Positions 22,506 through 33,500 of a stretch of DNA of 64,000 nt are shown piece by piece. The translations under genes were made by a program, and so were the position numbers. This DNA is from Kalmusia sp. IMI 367209 (lineage: Eukaryota; Ascomycota; Dothideomycetes; Pleosporales; Didymosphaeriaceae). Every line of letters begins with the position of its first letter. Within the stretch, counting starts at the first letter, position 1. The stretch covers positions 1,488,001-1,552,000 of the forward strand of contig JAPEUQ010000002.1 of NCBI GenBank assembly GCA_027946365.1, read 5' to 3'. The notes below the pieces were generated by a model. It was not told where the DNA came from and searched no databases. It was given only the letters and a program-made list of their open reading frames with translations.

Positions 22506-24110
22506 CTAGAATGTGATGCCCGTCTTGTACCAGGTCCGCCCGCGATACCATCCTATACCGCTCTCTATGCATAACCAATTATCTCCTTCAGCGCCGAAGC
22601 CCAGCCCACGAAACACAGAAACAGGTACCGGCTCGAATAGCCACACGCCGCCTCTTGCAAAATCATCGCATAGTAAGTGAGCCGTATGGTAAAACCACAC
22701 ATGTACATAAACAAATGTCAAAGTGCGCGTAAACCACCGCGGTAAGCCGCGCACAATGGCGACGTTGCGCAGGATCTGCCGGAACACCCCCTCGACAAAA
22801 CAAGCCAGCGCCTGCAGAAGAAAGAAACGTAATGGTCCCATCAAAGGTAGCGTCGCTCCGTGGCACGTCACACTGCCCGACGCATGCAACATGCCTGAGA
22901 GCCCGAAGGCAACGACGAGCTGAAGCAGCTTCGAGCCCGGGGATTTCGGATTTATCCCCATCACCTCGATGAGCTTGCGGCTCGGCTGCTCGAACGCAAA
23001 CCGGAATGTTTGGTGCCACCAGCCAGACCACCATCCCGCAAGTCCCTTATCCAGGACTAAAGTGTAGGAGCCCCATGTTGCGGGGTACATCCAAGGTTCT
23101 GCACGCGCACCGAGCAGTGAAGGACCTAGAACGCCGGAAAAGAATAGCGGTGCGAGTGCGAAGAGAGATTCTAGGGCGTATTTTATGGCGAATTGACAGA
23201 TGAGGAGGCGTAGCATATGCGTGAGGACTGGGGAGGCGAGGATGAAGCGTGGGAGGTAGGGTGCAGGAGCGCGGTCGATGTAGCCCCAGAAGTAGGGGTC
23301 GTGGCTTATCATTGTTTTTAAGAGATCCAGAAAGAGGTAGCCTGTCGCCACGGTCTTGAGATTTCCGATGAGCATGGCGCGGCGGGTTGGGTAGACGTGG
23401 GTCTGCGAAGGGTGCGCGCGGAACGTGTGTTTAGGTGACATGGTGGAATTACGCAGCAGTTGCTCTTGGATATTCTTCGGAGGTGGAGGTGCTGAGATGA
23501 TGCGCCAGTTCCAGCCAGCACCACGGAAGTTCGCGGCGAGGTCGCATACCCAATCAAGGCGCTCGATGAAGGGGGTAGACGGGTACGGTTGCCACGCAAA
23601 TTCGCCATGACGCTGGCTGGGGCCAAGATGCTCGTGTACTTCTCCTACATTTCCATTCTCTTCCTTGATCTTGTTGTCCTCATCCTTACTTCCGTTTGGC
23701 ACATTCTTGTGGCGTTCTTTGTCTGATCCAAAAGGCCCCTCTGTCCTCTCGATCCTCATGAAATCCTTCTGTGGATCGTTACACACTACCACCGCCAGTA
23801 TGTAGATCGTGCTCCACGAACATATCAGTCCTATACCCAGCGTATTCGCCACGGCCTTTGCTCTCACATTCCTAACCATGTATACCGTATGCGCCATGTT
23901 GAGCGCAAAGACAAAAAACCTTGCTTTGCGCAGCCATCGCCGATTCCTCTGCGGAATCAACATATAGACGATAACTACGAGCATACCGATAGTATCCCAT
24001 GGGTACAACACGGGCTGAAATTTGCCAGCTTGAACATCTTGGTCATACTGGGCGTGATAGTGGCGGACGACGTCGTGGTAAGTGTGGGGCCAGATATTGG
24101 AGGGTATCAT
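22506..24110 (-). CDS. Wax synthase-like MBOAT acyltransferase
   Basis: Multi-pass membrane O-acyltransferase of the fungal wax-synthase-domain family; relatives esterify long-chain alcohols or acetylate secondary metabolites, and the substrate here is unknown. Single exon, 534 residues. Predicted membrane spans by hydrophobicity are around residues 40-55, 65-80 and 90-112, then several from about 270 onward. A charged, probably cytosolic insert rich in D, E, K and N occupies roughly residues 120-170. The domain core is GWWSGWWHQTFRFAFEQPSR and GLSGMLHASGS, whose His is the predicted catalytic residue of MBOAT proteins. No neighbouring biosynthetic genes support a pathway role. It is divergent from the DRG1 gene. 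Confidence 0.85.
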   Translation of the reverse strand: MIPSNIWPHTYHDVVRHYHAQYDQDVQAGKFQPVLYPWDTIGMLVVIVYMLIPQRNRRWLRKARFFVFALNMAHTVYMVRNVRAKAVANTLGIGLICSWSTIYILAVVVCNDPQKDFMRIERTEGPFGSDKERHKNVPNGSKDEDNKIKEENGNVGEVHEHLGPSQRHGEFAWQPYPSTPFIERLDWVCDLAANFRGAGWNWRIISAPPPPKNIQEQLLRNSTMSPKHTFRAHPSQTHVYPTRRAMLIGNLKTVATGYLFLDLLKTMISHDPYFWGYIDRAPAPYLPRFILASPVLTHMLRLLICQFAIKYALESLFALAPLFFSGVLGPSLLGARAEPWMYPATWGSYTLVLDKGLAGWWSGWWHQTFRFAFEQPSRKLIEVMGINPKSPGSKLLQLVVAFGLSGMLHASGSVTCHGATLPLMGPLRFFLLQALACFVEGVFRQILRNVAIVRGLPRWFTRTLTFVYVHVWFYHTAHLLCDDFARGGVWLFEPVPVSVFRGLGFGAEGDNWLCIESGIGWYRGRTWYKTGITF

Positions 24111-24433
24111 GCTAGGCTGCGCACAAAAGAAGGAAAAACAGAATGGAAGAGCAGCGTAACAAACATGGGATGAGCTGAATTAAATTTGTACCTGGCCGCC
24201 GCCGCCTAAGCGTGGCGTCGACGCGTTGGGCGAATCGACATGGATGACGCACTGCAATCATGGATTCGCTTGCAGCGAGCGGCTAGACCTGATCGGGCAG
24301 TGCGGGCGACTTCAACACCAAGCCGCTTTGATCGCGACATCGTACACCAACGATCGGAGCAGTGTATAGCCCGGCGCTTTCTTTGATCGATACACCTTGC
24401 ACACGACTGTTGATCACATAATAGACCGCCAAG
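24111..24433. promoter_or_regulatory. Divergent MBOAT / rbg1 intergenic region
   Basis: 323 bp between divergent start codons. Nothing specific beyond the implied promoters was seen. Confidence 0.4.
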
Positions 24434-25845
24434 ATGGTGAACATTACGGAGAAGATCAAGGAGTATGGATATCATCAAATTTTCGAGTGTCGAGCGCACT
24501 GACGCCCCGCAGGATCGAGACGGAGATGGCGAGGACACAGAGTAAGATTTGAGAACTCCTGATATCTTGATACAACTTGTACTGACGTATGTTAGAGAAT
24601 AAGGCGACAGGTACGGCTACCTCCGGCTCAATCTCCATGAACGACCACTTTGGCGGGCATAAAAAATCACGTGTGCTAACACCTTCACCTAGAATATCAT
24701 CTTGGTCTTCTTAAAGGGTAGGTCTCACATACATCTATATGACACAGGGCTTAACCCTTGTTACAGAAAGCTCGCCCGTCTTCGCGCTCAGCTTCTCGAA
24801 CCGGCTCCCGGCGCAGGCTCTGGTGGTGGTTCAGGCTTCGATGTCTCCAAAAGCGGCGACGCGCGTATAGCTCTCGTCGGCTTCCCATCAGTGGGAAAAT
24901 CCACCTTTTTATCCAAAATCACGAAGACTAAGTCTGAAGTCGCGGCCTATGCTTTCACGACTCTGACGGCCATCCCCGGTGTGCTAGAGTATGGCGGCGC
25001 CGAAATCCAAATCCTCGATCTTCCCGGTATCATCGAGGGTGCTGCGGAAGGCAAAGGAAGAGGACGACAAGTCATTTCCGCCGCAAAGACGAGCGATCTA
25101 GTTCTCATGGTTTTAGATGCCACAAAGAAGGCCGAGCAGAGGAGGCTGCTCGAGCAGGAACTAGAAGCAGTCGGCATCCGGCTGAACAGGGAACCACCGT
25201 AACCTTCTCCCCTCTTTCCTATTCCCCCCTCGTGCCACACCGCATACACTAACCAAGCCACTTGCCAGCAACATCTACCTCAAGCCCAAAAAGGCCGGCG
25301 GCATGAAAATCACCTTCCAGTCGCCGCCCAAGAACCTAGACGAGAAGATGCTGTACAACATCCTGCGCGACTACAAGATCCTCAACTGCGACGTGCTCGT
25401 GCGCGACGAAAACGCCACCGTCGACGACTTCATCGACACCATCATGGCCCCGCACCGCAAATACATAAAGTGCCTCTACGTCTACAACAAGATCGACAGC
25501 ATCAGCCTGCCCCACCTGCGCGATCTCGCCCGCGAGCCGCACACGGCCGTCATGAGCTGCGAGCTCGACCTCGGCATCCAGGACGTCGTCGAGCGCTGCT
25601 GGGAGGAGCTGAGGCTCATCCGGGTGTACACGAAGCGGAAGGGCGTGGATCCGGACTTCGGCGAGGCACTGATTGTGAGGACCGGCAGCACCATCGAGGA
25701 TGTGTGTGACCAGGTGCACAGGACGCTGAAGGAGACGTTCAAATATGCGTTGGTTTGGGGCGCGAGCGCGAGGCATGTGCCGCAGAGGGTGGGGCTGGGG
25801 CATGTGGTCGCGGATGAGGATGTGGTTAGCATTGTGGCCAAGTAG
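24434..25845 (+). CDS. rbg1: DRG1-type translation GTPase (Rbg1)
   Basis: Cytosolic Obg-HflX superfamily GTPase that binds a DFRP/Tma46 partner and relieves ribosome stalling. Six exons: 24434-24462, 24513-24541, 24596-24610, 24693-24717, 24767-25198 and 25269-25845. They sum to 368 residues, the normal length. The first four exons are only 29, 29, 15 and 25 nt, and encode [19 protein letters not shown] and the following [15 protein letters not shown]1 is GFPSVGKST, switch [10 protein letters not shown]3 [16 protein letters not shown] and G4 YNKID. The segment [17 protein letters not shown] is DRG-specific. A TGS domain with [20 protein letters not shown] closes the protein. It is very strongly conserved. 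Third positions in the last exon are almost all G/C. Confidence 0.95.
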
Positions 25846-26371
25846 GGGGTGTGGTGCGTTTGTGATAGTAGAGGTTGGACTTGATTAAGAAAATATGTCG
25901 ATATAGCGAGGCAATGTTGTTTCCCGGTGACCCTTGGTGTATTGCTATGGTCATCCGAGCTTTTACAACTGACATTCTGCGTCTAGAGAAATGGCTTGAT
26001 GCATCCCAACATCCACCGTGCGTCAACAATACAATACGGGAAAAATGAAGTTCGCGATGCAAAGTTAATCAGCGATCTTTTGAGGCTTTGTGAATTCGAA
26101 TATATACAACGAACGTCAGGGAGCCGGCTCCAGACCGAACCACCCCTCATAAATTACTATTATACTAAGCTCCAGATCAAAGCGAATAAGAATACGCCAA
26201 CCCGCAATTCCAACGTGCTTTTGAAATGGCAAGATCTTACAAGTCGACAGCATTTAATGATACACACAACGCCATCCAGATCCGGTCCTGCCATTACCCC
26301 ATCGCACTCCAGGTCTTCCTCGTAACGGCATGTCAGATTGTTTTCGCAACCCTCGCGTGGACAAGACGTCC
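25846..26371. other. Convergent intergenic region, rbg1 / erg3
   Basis: 3' flanks, relatively A/T-rich at 26130-26210. No gene was recognised. Confidence 0.5.
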
Positions 26372-27484
26372 TTAGCGGACCTTCTTAGGCTCCTCGGGCA
26401 AGTACTTCCTGTCATCGGATCCCTCGACTTCGACGACCATCTTATCGACGTCTGAAGCCTGCTTCTTCCATGTGCTTTGGCACATCTTGAGTTCCTTCCT
26501 GAAGAGCTCGTCGTTCGGCTTCCTGTAGCTGCCGCCGAGACGATCCCATAGCGTGGTGAACTGACCGTAGTTGAAGTTGAAGTACAAGTGGTGCATGGTG
26601 TGGCAGGCAGCGCCGTTGATGATCGGGTTGTCCGCAACGTACTCGCCGTCGTGAATGAGGACGGTCCAGATGTTGATGAAGACGAAGAGGAAGACATAGG
26701 CGAATTTTTGGAGCGGGAAGAGGAAGGGGTAGATGTGGTACGGAAGACCCTGCGCGTAGCCGTCAAAGGGATGGAAGGCGTGCGAGGCGTACGGAGTGGG
26801 CATGATCCACTTGTGGTGAGGCTTGTGGAGACGCTTGTAGACCAACGGGTGGTGCAGGCCTCGGTGGATCCAGTAGATGCAGAAGTCGGTGAACATGAAG
26901 AAGAGCGGGAACTGGGCCCAATTATACCACATGCCAGGTGCTTCATCGAAGCGATCGTATATCTTGGAATATCCGCGAACTTCGAGGAGGAAAAGAGGGG
27001 CAGTGAAGACGGCCATTATGGGGAGGGCGACGTTGGTCTGGCGCATCTCAAGTCTGATTTGGTTCTTGAGGTATTTCGGATGGTTGAAGGTCGCTTTGTC
27101 GAAGACGAAGACGTACGAAAGTGTGGCGAAGACATAGTAAATGACGAGACCGAAGACCCTAGACAAGCATGTCAGTGAAGTGCAGAACAGAGCAAGGTGG
27201 CCAAGGACCTACCAGGTAATGAGGAACAGGGTAACAAGCTGCCGGCGCCAGTCATCGCGATTCCACTGGCTCATGTAGGCGTACTGCCCAGGCGTGAAGC
27301 TCAAGTACTGGCTTGCGGGCTTGTATTCCCATGTTGATTGCGCCGTATATGGGGCTGCGGTGGGCACCTCTTTCAAGCTCGAGAAGGTGCCATTGGGAGC
27401 AAGACCAGACGTCTTTGCAGGCAGGACGAGCGCATAGATGGGGTCGAACAGGAAGGTGTCGAATCCCTCGAGGACGAGATCCAT
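26372..27484 (-). CDS. erg3: Sterol C-5 desaturase
   Basis: ER membrane di-iron enzyme that introduces the C5-6 double bond in ergosterol synthesis. Exon 1 is 27213-27484 and exon 2 is 26372-27158, with a 54-nt intron. The total is 352 residues. The start MDLVLEGFDTFLFDP matches the family, although the frame stays open 190 codons further upstream with unlike composition. The three iron-binding histidine clusters are complete: HRGLHH, HKPHHKW and HTMHH. Membrane spans lie around residues 90-115, 135-160 and 210-230. The C-terminus ends in a charged PEEPKKVR tail. An E-box palindrome lies about 570 bp upstream (28054-28061). Nothing suggests loss of function. Confidence 0.95.
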
Positions 27485-28899
27485 GGTGGTGCGGCTCTGT
27501 GGCGAGCACTCCCTCGGTATATGCGGGCGGGACTGTTTGGCAGCAACGACAGGGAGAATTCGCCGCGCGGGAAGGAGCGAGCTGGCCGGGGGCGCTTTCT
27601 TCGACACAAGATGCGCAAGAAGCGACAATGCAGTGACAGCGATGCCAGAGGGCAAATGAGGGGATAAGGAGCGCAATAAGAAAGGCCCTCGCAGTATTAT
27701 TAAACTTGCGCAGCCGGACTCAGGAACAGAAAACAGGGGCGCTAAGCCGTTAACACCGTCAATTTCGATCGACGGGCGAAGAGGAGCAGCCAATCGCAGC
27801 GCGCAATTGCCCCCACCTTCCTCGCCAGACGGACCGGGAAAATCGCGTCCCGGCTGCTCCCAAGTCACCTCATGCTGGCCAGGTCCACACCTTTTCATCG
27901 TCTCATCGTCGCCAGTCTTGTCCGTCCGCCGTGCCACCGAGCGACGCGAGCGAGCGAGCTGCGATACCGGCCCTGAGGCACTTTCGACGCGTACACATGG
28001 CCACACCGCCTTCCGGCCTTCCGCCGTGGCGACTTCATAATGGTCGCGCGCCCTCACGTGACTCTAATTTCAGCATGGCACTTGTCGCCCCATCATCGCC
28101 TTCATCTAGTTGTGTTTCTGGGTATACTCATCGATCTTCTCTAGCTTCTGTTCACTTTCGAATCTACCCGTGCCCATATCAGCCATCTCGCCTTCACCAT
28201 GAATCCAACACAGATATGCCCCTTCCAGAGCCATGATGCTGTCGCCACGCAGGGTCGCCGTCCCCAGGCCTCTGAATACTGCATAGCCTTCTGAACTCCC
28301 GTTCGAAGGATTTGCCCACGACTCCACAGCTTCCATGCCCCGATCTTCTTGACATCTCCGTCTCTATGCCTCTTGGCACTTTGTGCTCGTCGTTCAGGAG
28401 AAGACGCTTCGTCAGGGGGCAAGGGAATGCTCCGCTTGACACCCTCTCATACCCACGGGAAACGCTCATTAGAGCGGTCTATGTGATAATCTTCTGCTTC
28501 TTTTGTAAGCAATTCTAGGACAAGCTGTCGGGGGGACACAAAGTTGAACTGCGAGGCGCTCAATTTGCTAGTATCATCGTGGCTATCTACCAGGATAGTA
28601 AGCAGCCCTGCTATACGTCGATGCACTTCGTTCTTGATACCGACTTTATGGTTATAACGACCCTTGTGAATGACTCTTTTGCCCTCGAACTCCTTTCGGG
28701 CACGTTTGCCATCCCTTGCTGGCCGCTACTGCTAACCAATAAAGATGCGCAAGGTATCGGGACGTTTCCTTGTCTAGAGGGAGTTTCTCGTTTTGACGAG
28801 AACATTTCTGGCTGGTTGAACGGCTGGGACGTTCATCACACTGAGTTGTGCGGAGCCATGGAAGCAAGTGTCCTTGAGTTAGAGGTTCTTATTCAATAG
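27485..28899. other. Intergenic region upstream of erg3
   Basis: About 1.4 kb with the erg3 promoter at its left. Overlapping short minus-strand frames at 28106-28469 and a plus-strand frame at 28579-28899 have no domain I recognise. They may be decayed sequence linked to the pseudogenes to the right. Confidence 0.4.
28054..28061. promoter_or_regulatory. E-box palindrome TCACGTGA
   Basis: A perfect 8-bp bHLH-type palindrome about 570 bp upstream of the erg3 start. Fungal bHLH regulators, including SREBP-type sterol regulators, bind E-box-like sites. Whether this one acts on erg3 is inference. Confidence 0.35.
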
Positions 28900-29097
28900 G
28901 TGACTGTTAGATTCCCTTCGCCGCGCATGTCTGGTACCGAATGCCTTAATCTCATGATCACTGTTCCAGCCATCGAAACACCAACGAAGCTTCCGGTCAT
29001 GGTATTCATCCATGTGGGAAACCCGCAACTTGGCTCCCGACAAGCCTCCTTGACACCGGCAATGAGGGGAGCGGTAGCCCAGCCCGGCTGGCTTTGA
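28900..29097 (+). pseudogene. Carboxylesterase type B fragment
   Basis: A short piece of the N-terminal third of an alpha/beta-hydrolase of the type B carboxylesterase/lipase family. It contains ECLNLMITVPAIETPTKLPVMVF followed by IHVGN, corresponding to the family's EDCLNL motif and the oxyanion-hole HGGG. The HGGG glycine is replaced by Val and the frame then ends. No catalytic Ser (GESAG) region, His region or flanking esterase sequence could be found, so this is a relic rather than a gene. It abuts the HET pseudogene on the same strand, which suggests a stretch of decaying accessory genes. Confidence 0.65.
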
Positions 29098-29149
29098 GAG
29101 ACACTGCAGCCCCTTCAATGCATCCTATATAGCTTTCAGCTTTTCAGCT

Positions 29150-30541
29150 ATGTTTTTGAAAGACCCAAGCATATCTGAATATACCTTCGTGAGCACCTTC
29201 CAGAGAAGCATTCCTGTGCAAAACCTTGCTCTACTCTACCAATCGGCGATAAATACGACTAATCTCTATAGACCTCGCTTTCTCTGGATTGATGCTCTAT
29301 GTATATCGCTTGGTTTGATTGAAGATCTACAGAAAAGTCTATCAAGATCGGAAAGGTCTACCAACATTGCGCGCTGCATATAGTAGCTTCATTAGCCGAA
29401 CATCTAGACGTCTCAATTCTTTGTCGCGAGTAAGAGGCACACCATCCTGTAATATACAACTCTTCAATGGAGAGCTGTTTTCTCCGAAGCTTGTTCGTTA
29501 CCAGGCTACACGAGGGAACTTGTTCCGAGAGGTTCGACAGATCAAGCTTGGCCAGCATACTGGATACTTTCAGGGCCAGCTCTTTGCCCCTTGGACAGTA
29601 TAATTTACTAAGGACCATGTACACTAGGAGTGCCCAGAATTCAAGACATGCGGATCAACACCTCTTAGTCACTACGCATACAACGAGGGAGTTGCAGATA
29701 GAGTACTGCGTCTGGTGATTGAGAGCGCGGCTGATGCGAAGGATAGCATATCAACAGAGCATCTAGAAGATTGGTCCTAAAATGCGTAGTACGAGGCGTG
29801 GAGGCTAATCGTTGGAGAGTACTCTAAATGCAACATGCTAGACGCAGTGATGAGAATGCTTCGTATTTCCGGGCCTGCCATGGCCTCCCAAGAACTTCTC
29901 CGGGATGATTTATTAGTAGAGATATGGCGCAGCGATCTCATCGATAGCCTACTCTGATATGTTGAAGGTCGATGCTGTCAGGGTGTAGTGCCTTCCCGTC
30001 GTTTCAAGAGTAACGTTTACTATGCGCTCACTTGGACATGGGCATCGATTGATAGTGCCGTTAAACACGTCCCATATCCGGAGATGGGTGATGAAGCTTG
30101 GATGATGAAGATTGGATGACAGTGTTTGGAACGAGGACTAATCCCGCGGAAATAAATATCCAGCCTGGTCCAGTGCGAAGTGGCTTCATTTGGCTGTGTG
30201 GGAAGCTGGTCAAGATCACCAACGCCGACTGCGTTTTACATCCGCGGCTCGCTCTTCGCTGGCTGCTTCTATCCTCATGATCGCGAAGATGACAGTCACT
30301 ACTATTGCCTCCCACTGCGCACCAGCTGACCAAAGAAGGCACATTCTTGTGTGGTCTTGTTTCAAGGCAGATCACAGGACCGTGTGATGACCTCTATCAG
30401 AGGCTTGGGTTGTTCTCATGTGCACGCGGAGATGCAATACAGGTTCCAGATCAAAAGAAGTTCAGCTCTGGACCGTATTGCTTCCCGGATGACGGTGACG
30501 TGGACAGCAAACCGTTCGAATCCGACATCACTATTATCTGA
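29150..30541 (+). pseudogene. Decayed HET-domain (heterokaryon incompatibility) gene
   Basis: HET-domain proteins trigger programmed cell death after fusion of unlike hyphae; here only a broken copy remains. Recognisable blocks, in order: LYRPRFLWIDALCIS (HET core) around 29255-29310; after a frameshift near 29335, IGKVYQHCALHIVASLAEHL; later a YEAWRLIVGEYSKC-like block around 29790-29830; WRSDLIDSLL; and TWTWASIDSAV around 30030-30055. The tail, CGLVSRQITGPCDDLYQRLGLF, ends at a natural stop at 30541. At least two frame changes and several internal stops interrupt it (including near 29775 and 29957). The order and spacing are those of one complete gene, so it is an in-place decay and not a fragment insertion. 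The 5' end is uncertain. Confidence 0.75.
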
Positions 30542-33500
30542 ACCGAGTCTAAAGCCAGCATCGGTCTGGACTACATTTCTACGATTATTGACTTTCCGTC
30601 GCTTACCATTTACCTTCGCATTGAGTTTGGACTCTGAATAATTAATCTTGCTATCACGGCGCGGGACACTCCATCTTCTATTTACTACCTTCAATCTCCA
30701 TATACTCAGAGGCCTTGGCACATCGCATGCTAGATCCAGCATTGCATTGGTCAGTCCGAGTATCTGTTCGAACGCACACATCGATGATCCACCCTCGATG
30801 AACGCCGACCTCTCGACTATTTTGACTAAATCGGGTTACGTTGGACGCGCACATGGCTCAGCCCAAGATGCCGTGATCTCGCTTGAGATCTGCTCGCTAA
30901 TCAATACATCTCGAAGGCTTGATCTTTAGTGCGAATCGTGCTATACATGGGCGTTATTGCGGAACCCTTCGGTGGGAAGGGGGGTGGGAAACGAAGGCCA
31001 CATGCATGGTTCTTTCTCTACACGTACGTACTTCGCATCGAGGCGACACGAGCGAGGAAAGCTTTTCCGTCATATCTCCTCGCTTGCACGTAGTCTCTAC
31101 ACGATCATGCAAGGCATCGGCGTGGCTTGTCCCAGATGACCTTGGGCAACAACAAGCATGCCGACCAGAGCGCAACCGTTCCCTTCACAAATCCCTTTAT
31201 CTATGACTTTCCAATCTACTTATCTCGAACGCCGTGATACCATGCGCTTACTTACTCTCTCTTTCTCTCTTTCTCCGCGCTCTTCCCATCCACTATCAAA
31301 GTGTCCAAAACAAAGGCGTCGCTCAGCTATCTTCGGAACCTCCGCAAAGAAAACATGGCCTGGCGGAATACGCACGCCCGATAAGCGACCCTGCAGCTCC
31401 GCCAAACGGTATGCACCTCCCATCCGATAAGGCATGTGCTAGCGGGGGAGCCCGCAACGTCGGAGCAAAAGCTATCAAGTTAAGTACCTCCACACATACG
31501 CATGATTATATCATCGCTCGCGTGCGCGCGATCACCCCCTCCCCCCTCGTTTCAACATGTACTTGCCCGATCGGGGCAACGTCCATGCCTCGCCGGTTTC
31601 GAGCGTCGACCGTCGGACGTCGGCGCGCGATACAGCGTGACGTAAGAGGAGGAAAGGGAATGGGGATTGCTCTGCGTGGGGAGACGAGGAAGGTGATGTC
31701 GCGATAAGCTTTCAGGGTCTGGGGCCGCGGGTTGTGGGAAGAGGTATTTATCCGGGGAGCGAGGGCGCGCAGGGGCGGGCCGCGAAGGAGGAAGGGACAA
31801 GTGTCGTGGGTTTCCGCGGCGGATTGTTGGGTGCGTTGGGATTGGGGAGGAAGGGCACGGTCCGAGTCGGGTGCGTTTTTGGGGAGTCGGGCCGAATGGG
31901 TATATGTTGCGTGGTATGGGAGTTTGTTGTGGCGTGAGTGGGATGAGGTCGAGGTGGGGTTGCTAAGGTGAGGGGAGGGAATATTGAATTGAGCTGGTGG
32001 TGTTATGTTGTGATCTTGAAGGGCGATGTTGCATTGGTTTTCGTGTGATCTAGGCATGGTATGGATGTAAGTGAATGATAGTGCAGCCCGATTGTATGGT
32101 CGCTAAACGAGATGCGCCAAATTGTGTCATATCTGAGATCTTCGCTAACAAAGCTGTCAGTAAACGCCTAGAGATGCTCCGATGGTGGTCCTGAAGATTA
32201 CCTCGGCGTGCATGATGCAGGAACCTTTGCCGTGACCAGGCCAGAAGACCTAAAAATATGCCCAAGCAAATGCTGCACATCGAGACGAAAACAGCTCCAT
32301 CTCCAGCCCTCGCAGATTCACTTTCCCCTCCATCATGCAAATCGAGCCCGAGCCGCCGTCATTGCTTATTTCCGGTTGCTTCCCCCCCTTCTTGAACGCC
32401 AGGTCGCGAAGACGCCGTCGAGCACGTTTGCGACCACACGTGCATCACGCCCTGTCCCTGGCCTCCCCACCGTCCACCATCGCACGCTCGACTCGATCGA
32501 GTAAATGACCGAGTCCGCACCTCAGGATGAAGGGAACACAGCATTTCCTGTGACGTTCAAGCTCCCCCCGGCTCCCACCATCCCGCAATCCCTCCGCAAT
32601 CGCAGCTGCGATGTAACGAGATGCAAGCAGCATTCAAAGCGGCATCGCCATGTCTCGCTCCCCGCAGCTCCGGGATACCTGCGGTCGGAATCTACGACGC
32701 CGTGGCTTGGAGGGAAGGAGGGAGGCAGATGGACTGGACCGAGGAAGTGGTTCGAGGCGCTGATGTGCTACTGTGCTACTGTGACCGGAGACGTGGTTCG
32801 CAGACGCTTTTCGTGATGCGGTGCGGGGATGCCCACTGTCCCGGGAGATAGGTCGGGTGTGTGCGGACCAAAAGGAGGGGGTTTGGGTGTGTTGCACGGC
32901 GGAATGAGATGTGATGGCTTTCGTACACGGAATGGCTGCATGGTGATAGTGTGGGCGTAGCGCCCTTTGGATGGAGAGGCGCGTGGTACGGTGCTGCGAC
33001 AAGAGCTCAGCTGGGGGTGTCGAGCAGACGTAGTCCCGAGCGAAGCATACCGAGGTGCCGGGTGCGACGTCGTACAAGAGGCGTGCACGCGTTTCTAGCG
33101 GTGCGCACTCGCGAACTACGATTCGCATACGATTCGCAGGTGGCGGCGTGGCAGAAAGAGGAGAGTCCTCGACGGGGCCCAGCTACCGGGTTGCTGCTCA
33201 GCGTGGCGGCTGCGCCATAGATCTGTTGGTGGAGAATCTCACAACGCCAAAGCAGATCAGACGTACGTCTCGAGGAAAAAGGGGGGGGGCTCCGAACTGT
33301 ATCGTGTTGTTCGTTCGTCCGCAACACCGGCATCCCATAGCAGAACCCTCCCCCTCTTTTCACCTCCCCTTGTCACCGTCTTCCCATATGCACTCGCCGA
33401 CGCTCAAGTCCCCCTCCACACGTTACATAAACCCCCCTCCCGCCTTGAAACGCACACCCCTACTCACGCTACATGCACCTTCCGCTTCTCGTATCTCGCT

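Noticed and set aside
27485..28057. N-terminal extension of Erg3 through the upstream open frame
   Set aside because: The translation is unlike any desaturase N-terminus and is Arg/Pro/Ser-rich; MDLVLEG at 27484 fits the family length.
30490..30520. T-loop-like GTTCGAATCC
   Set aside because: No acceptor, D or anticodon stem can be drawn; it belongs to the C-terminal part of the HET relic.
31506..32057. 183-codon minus-strand frame
   Set aside because: Pro/Ser/Thr/Arg-rich translation of a G-rich + strand tract, with no conserved pattern.
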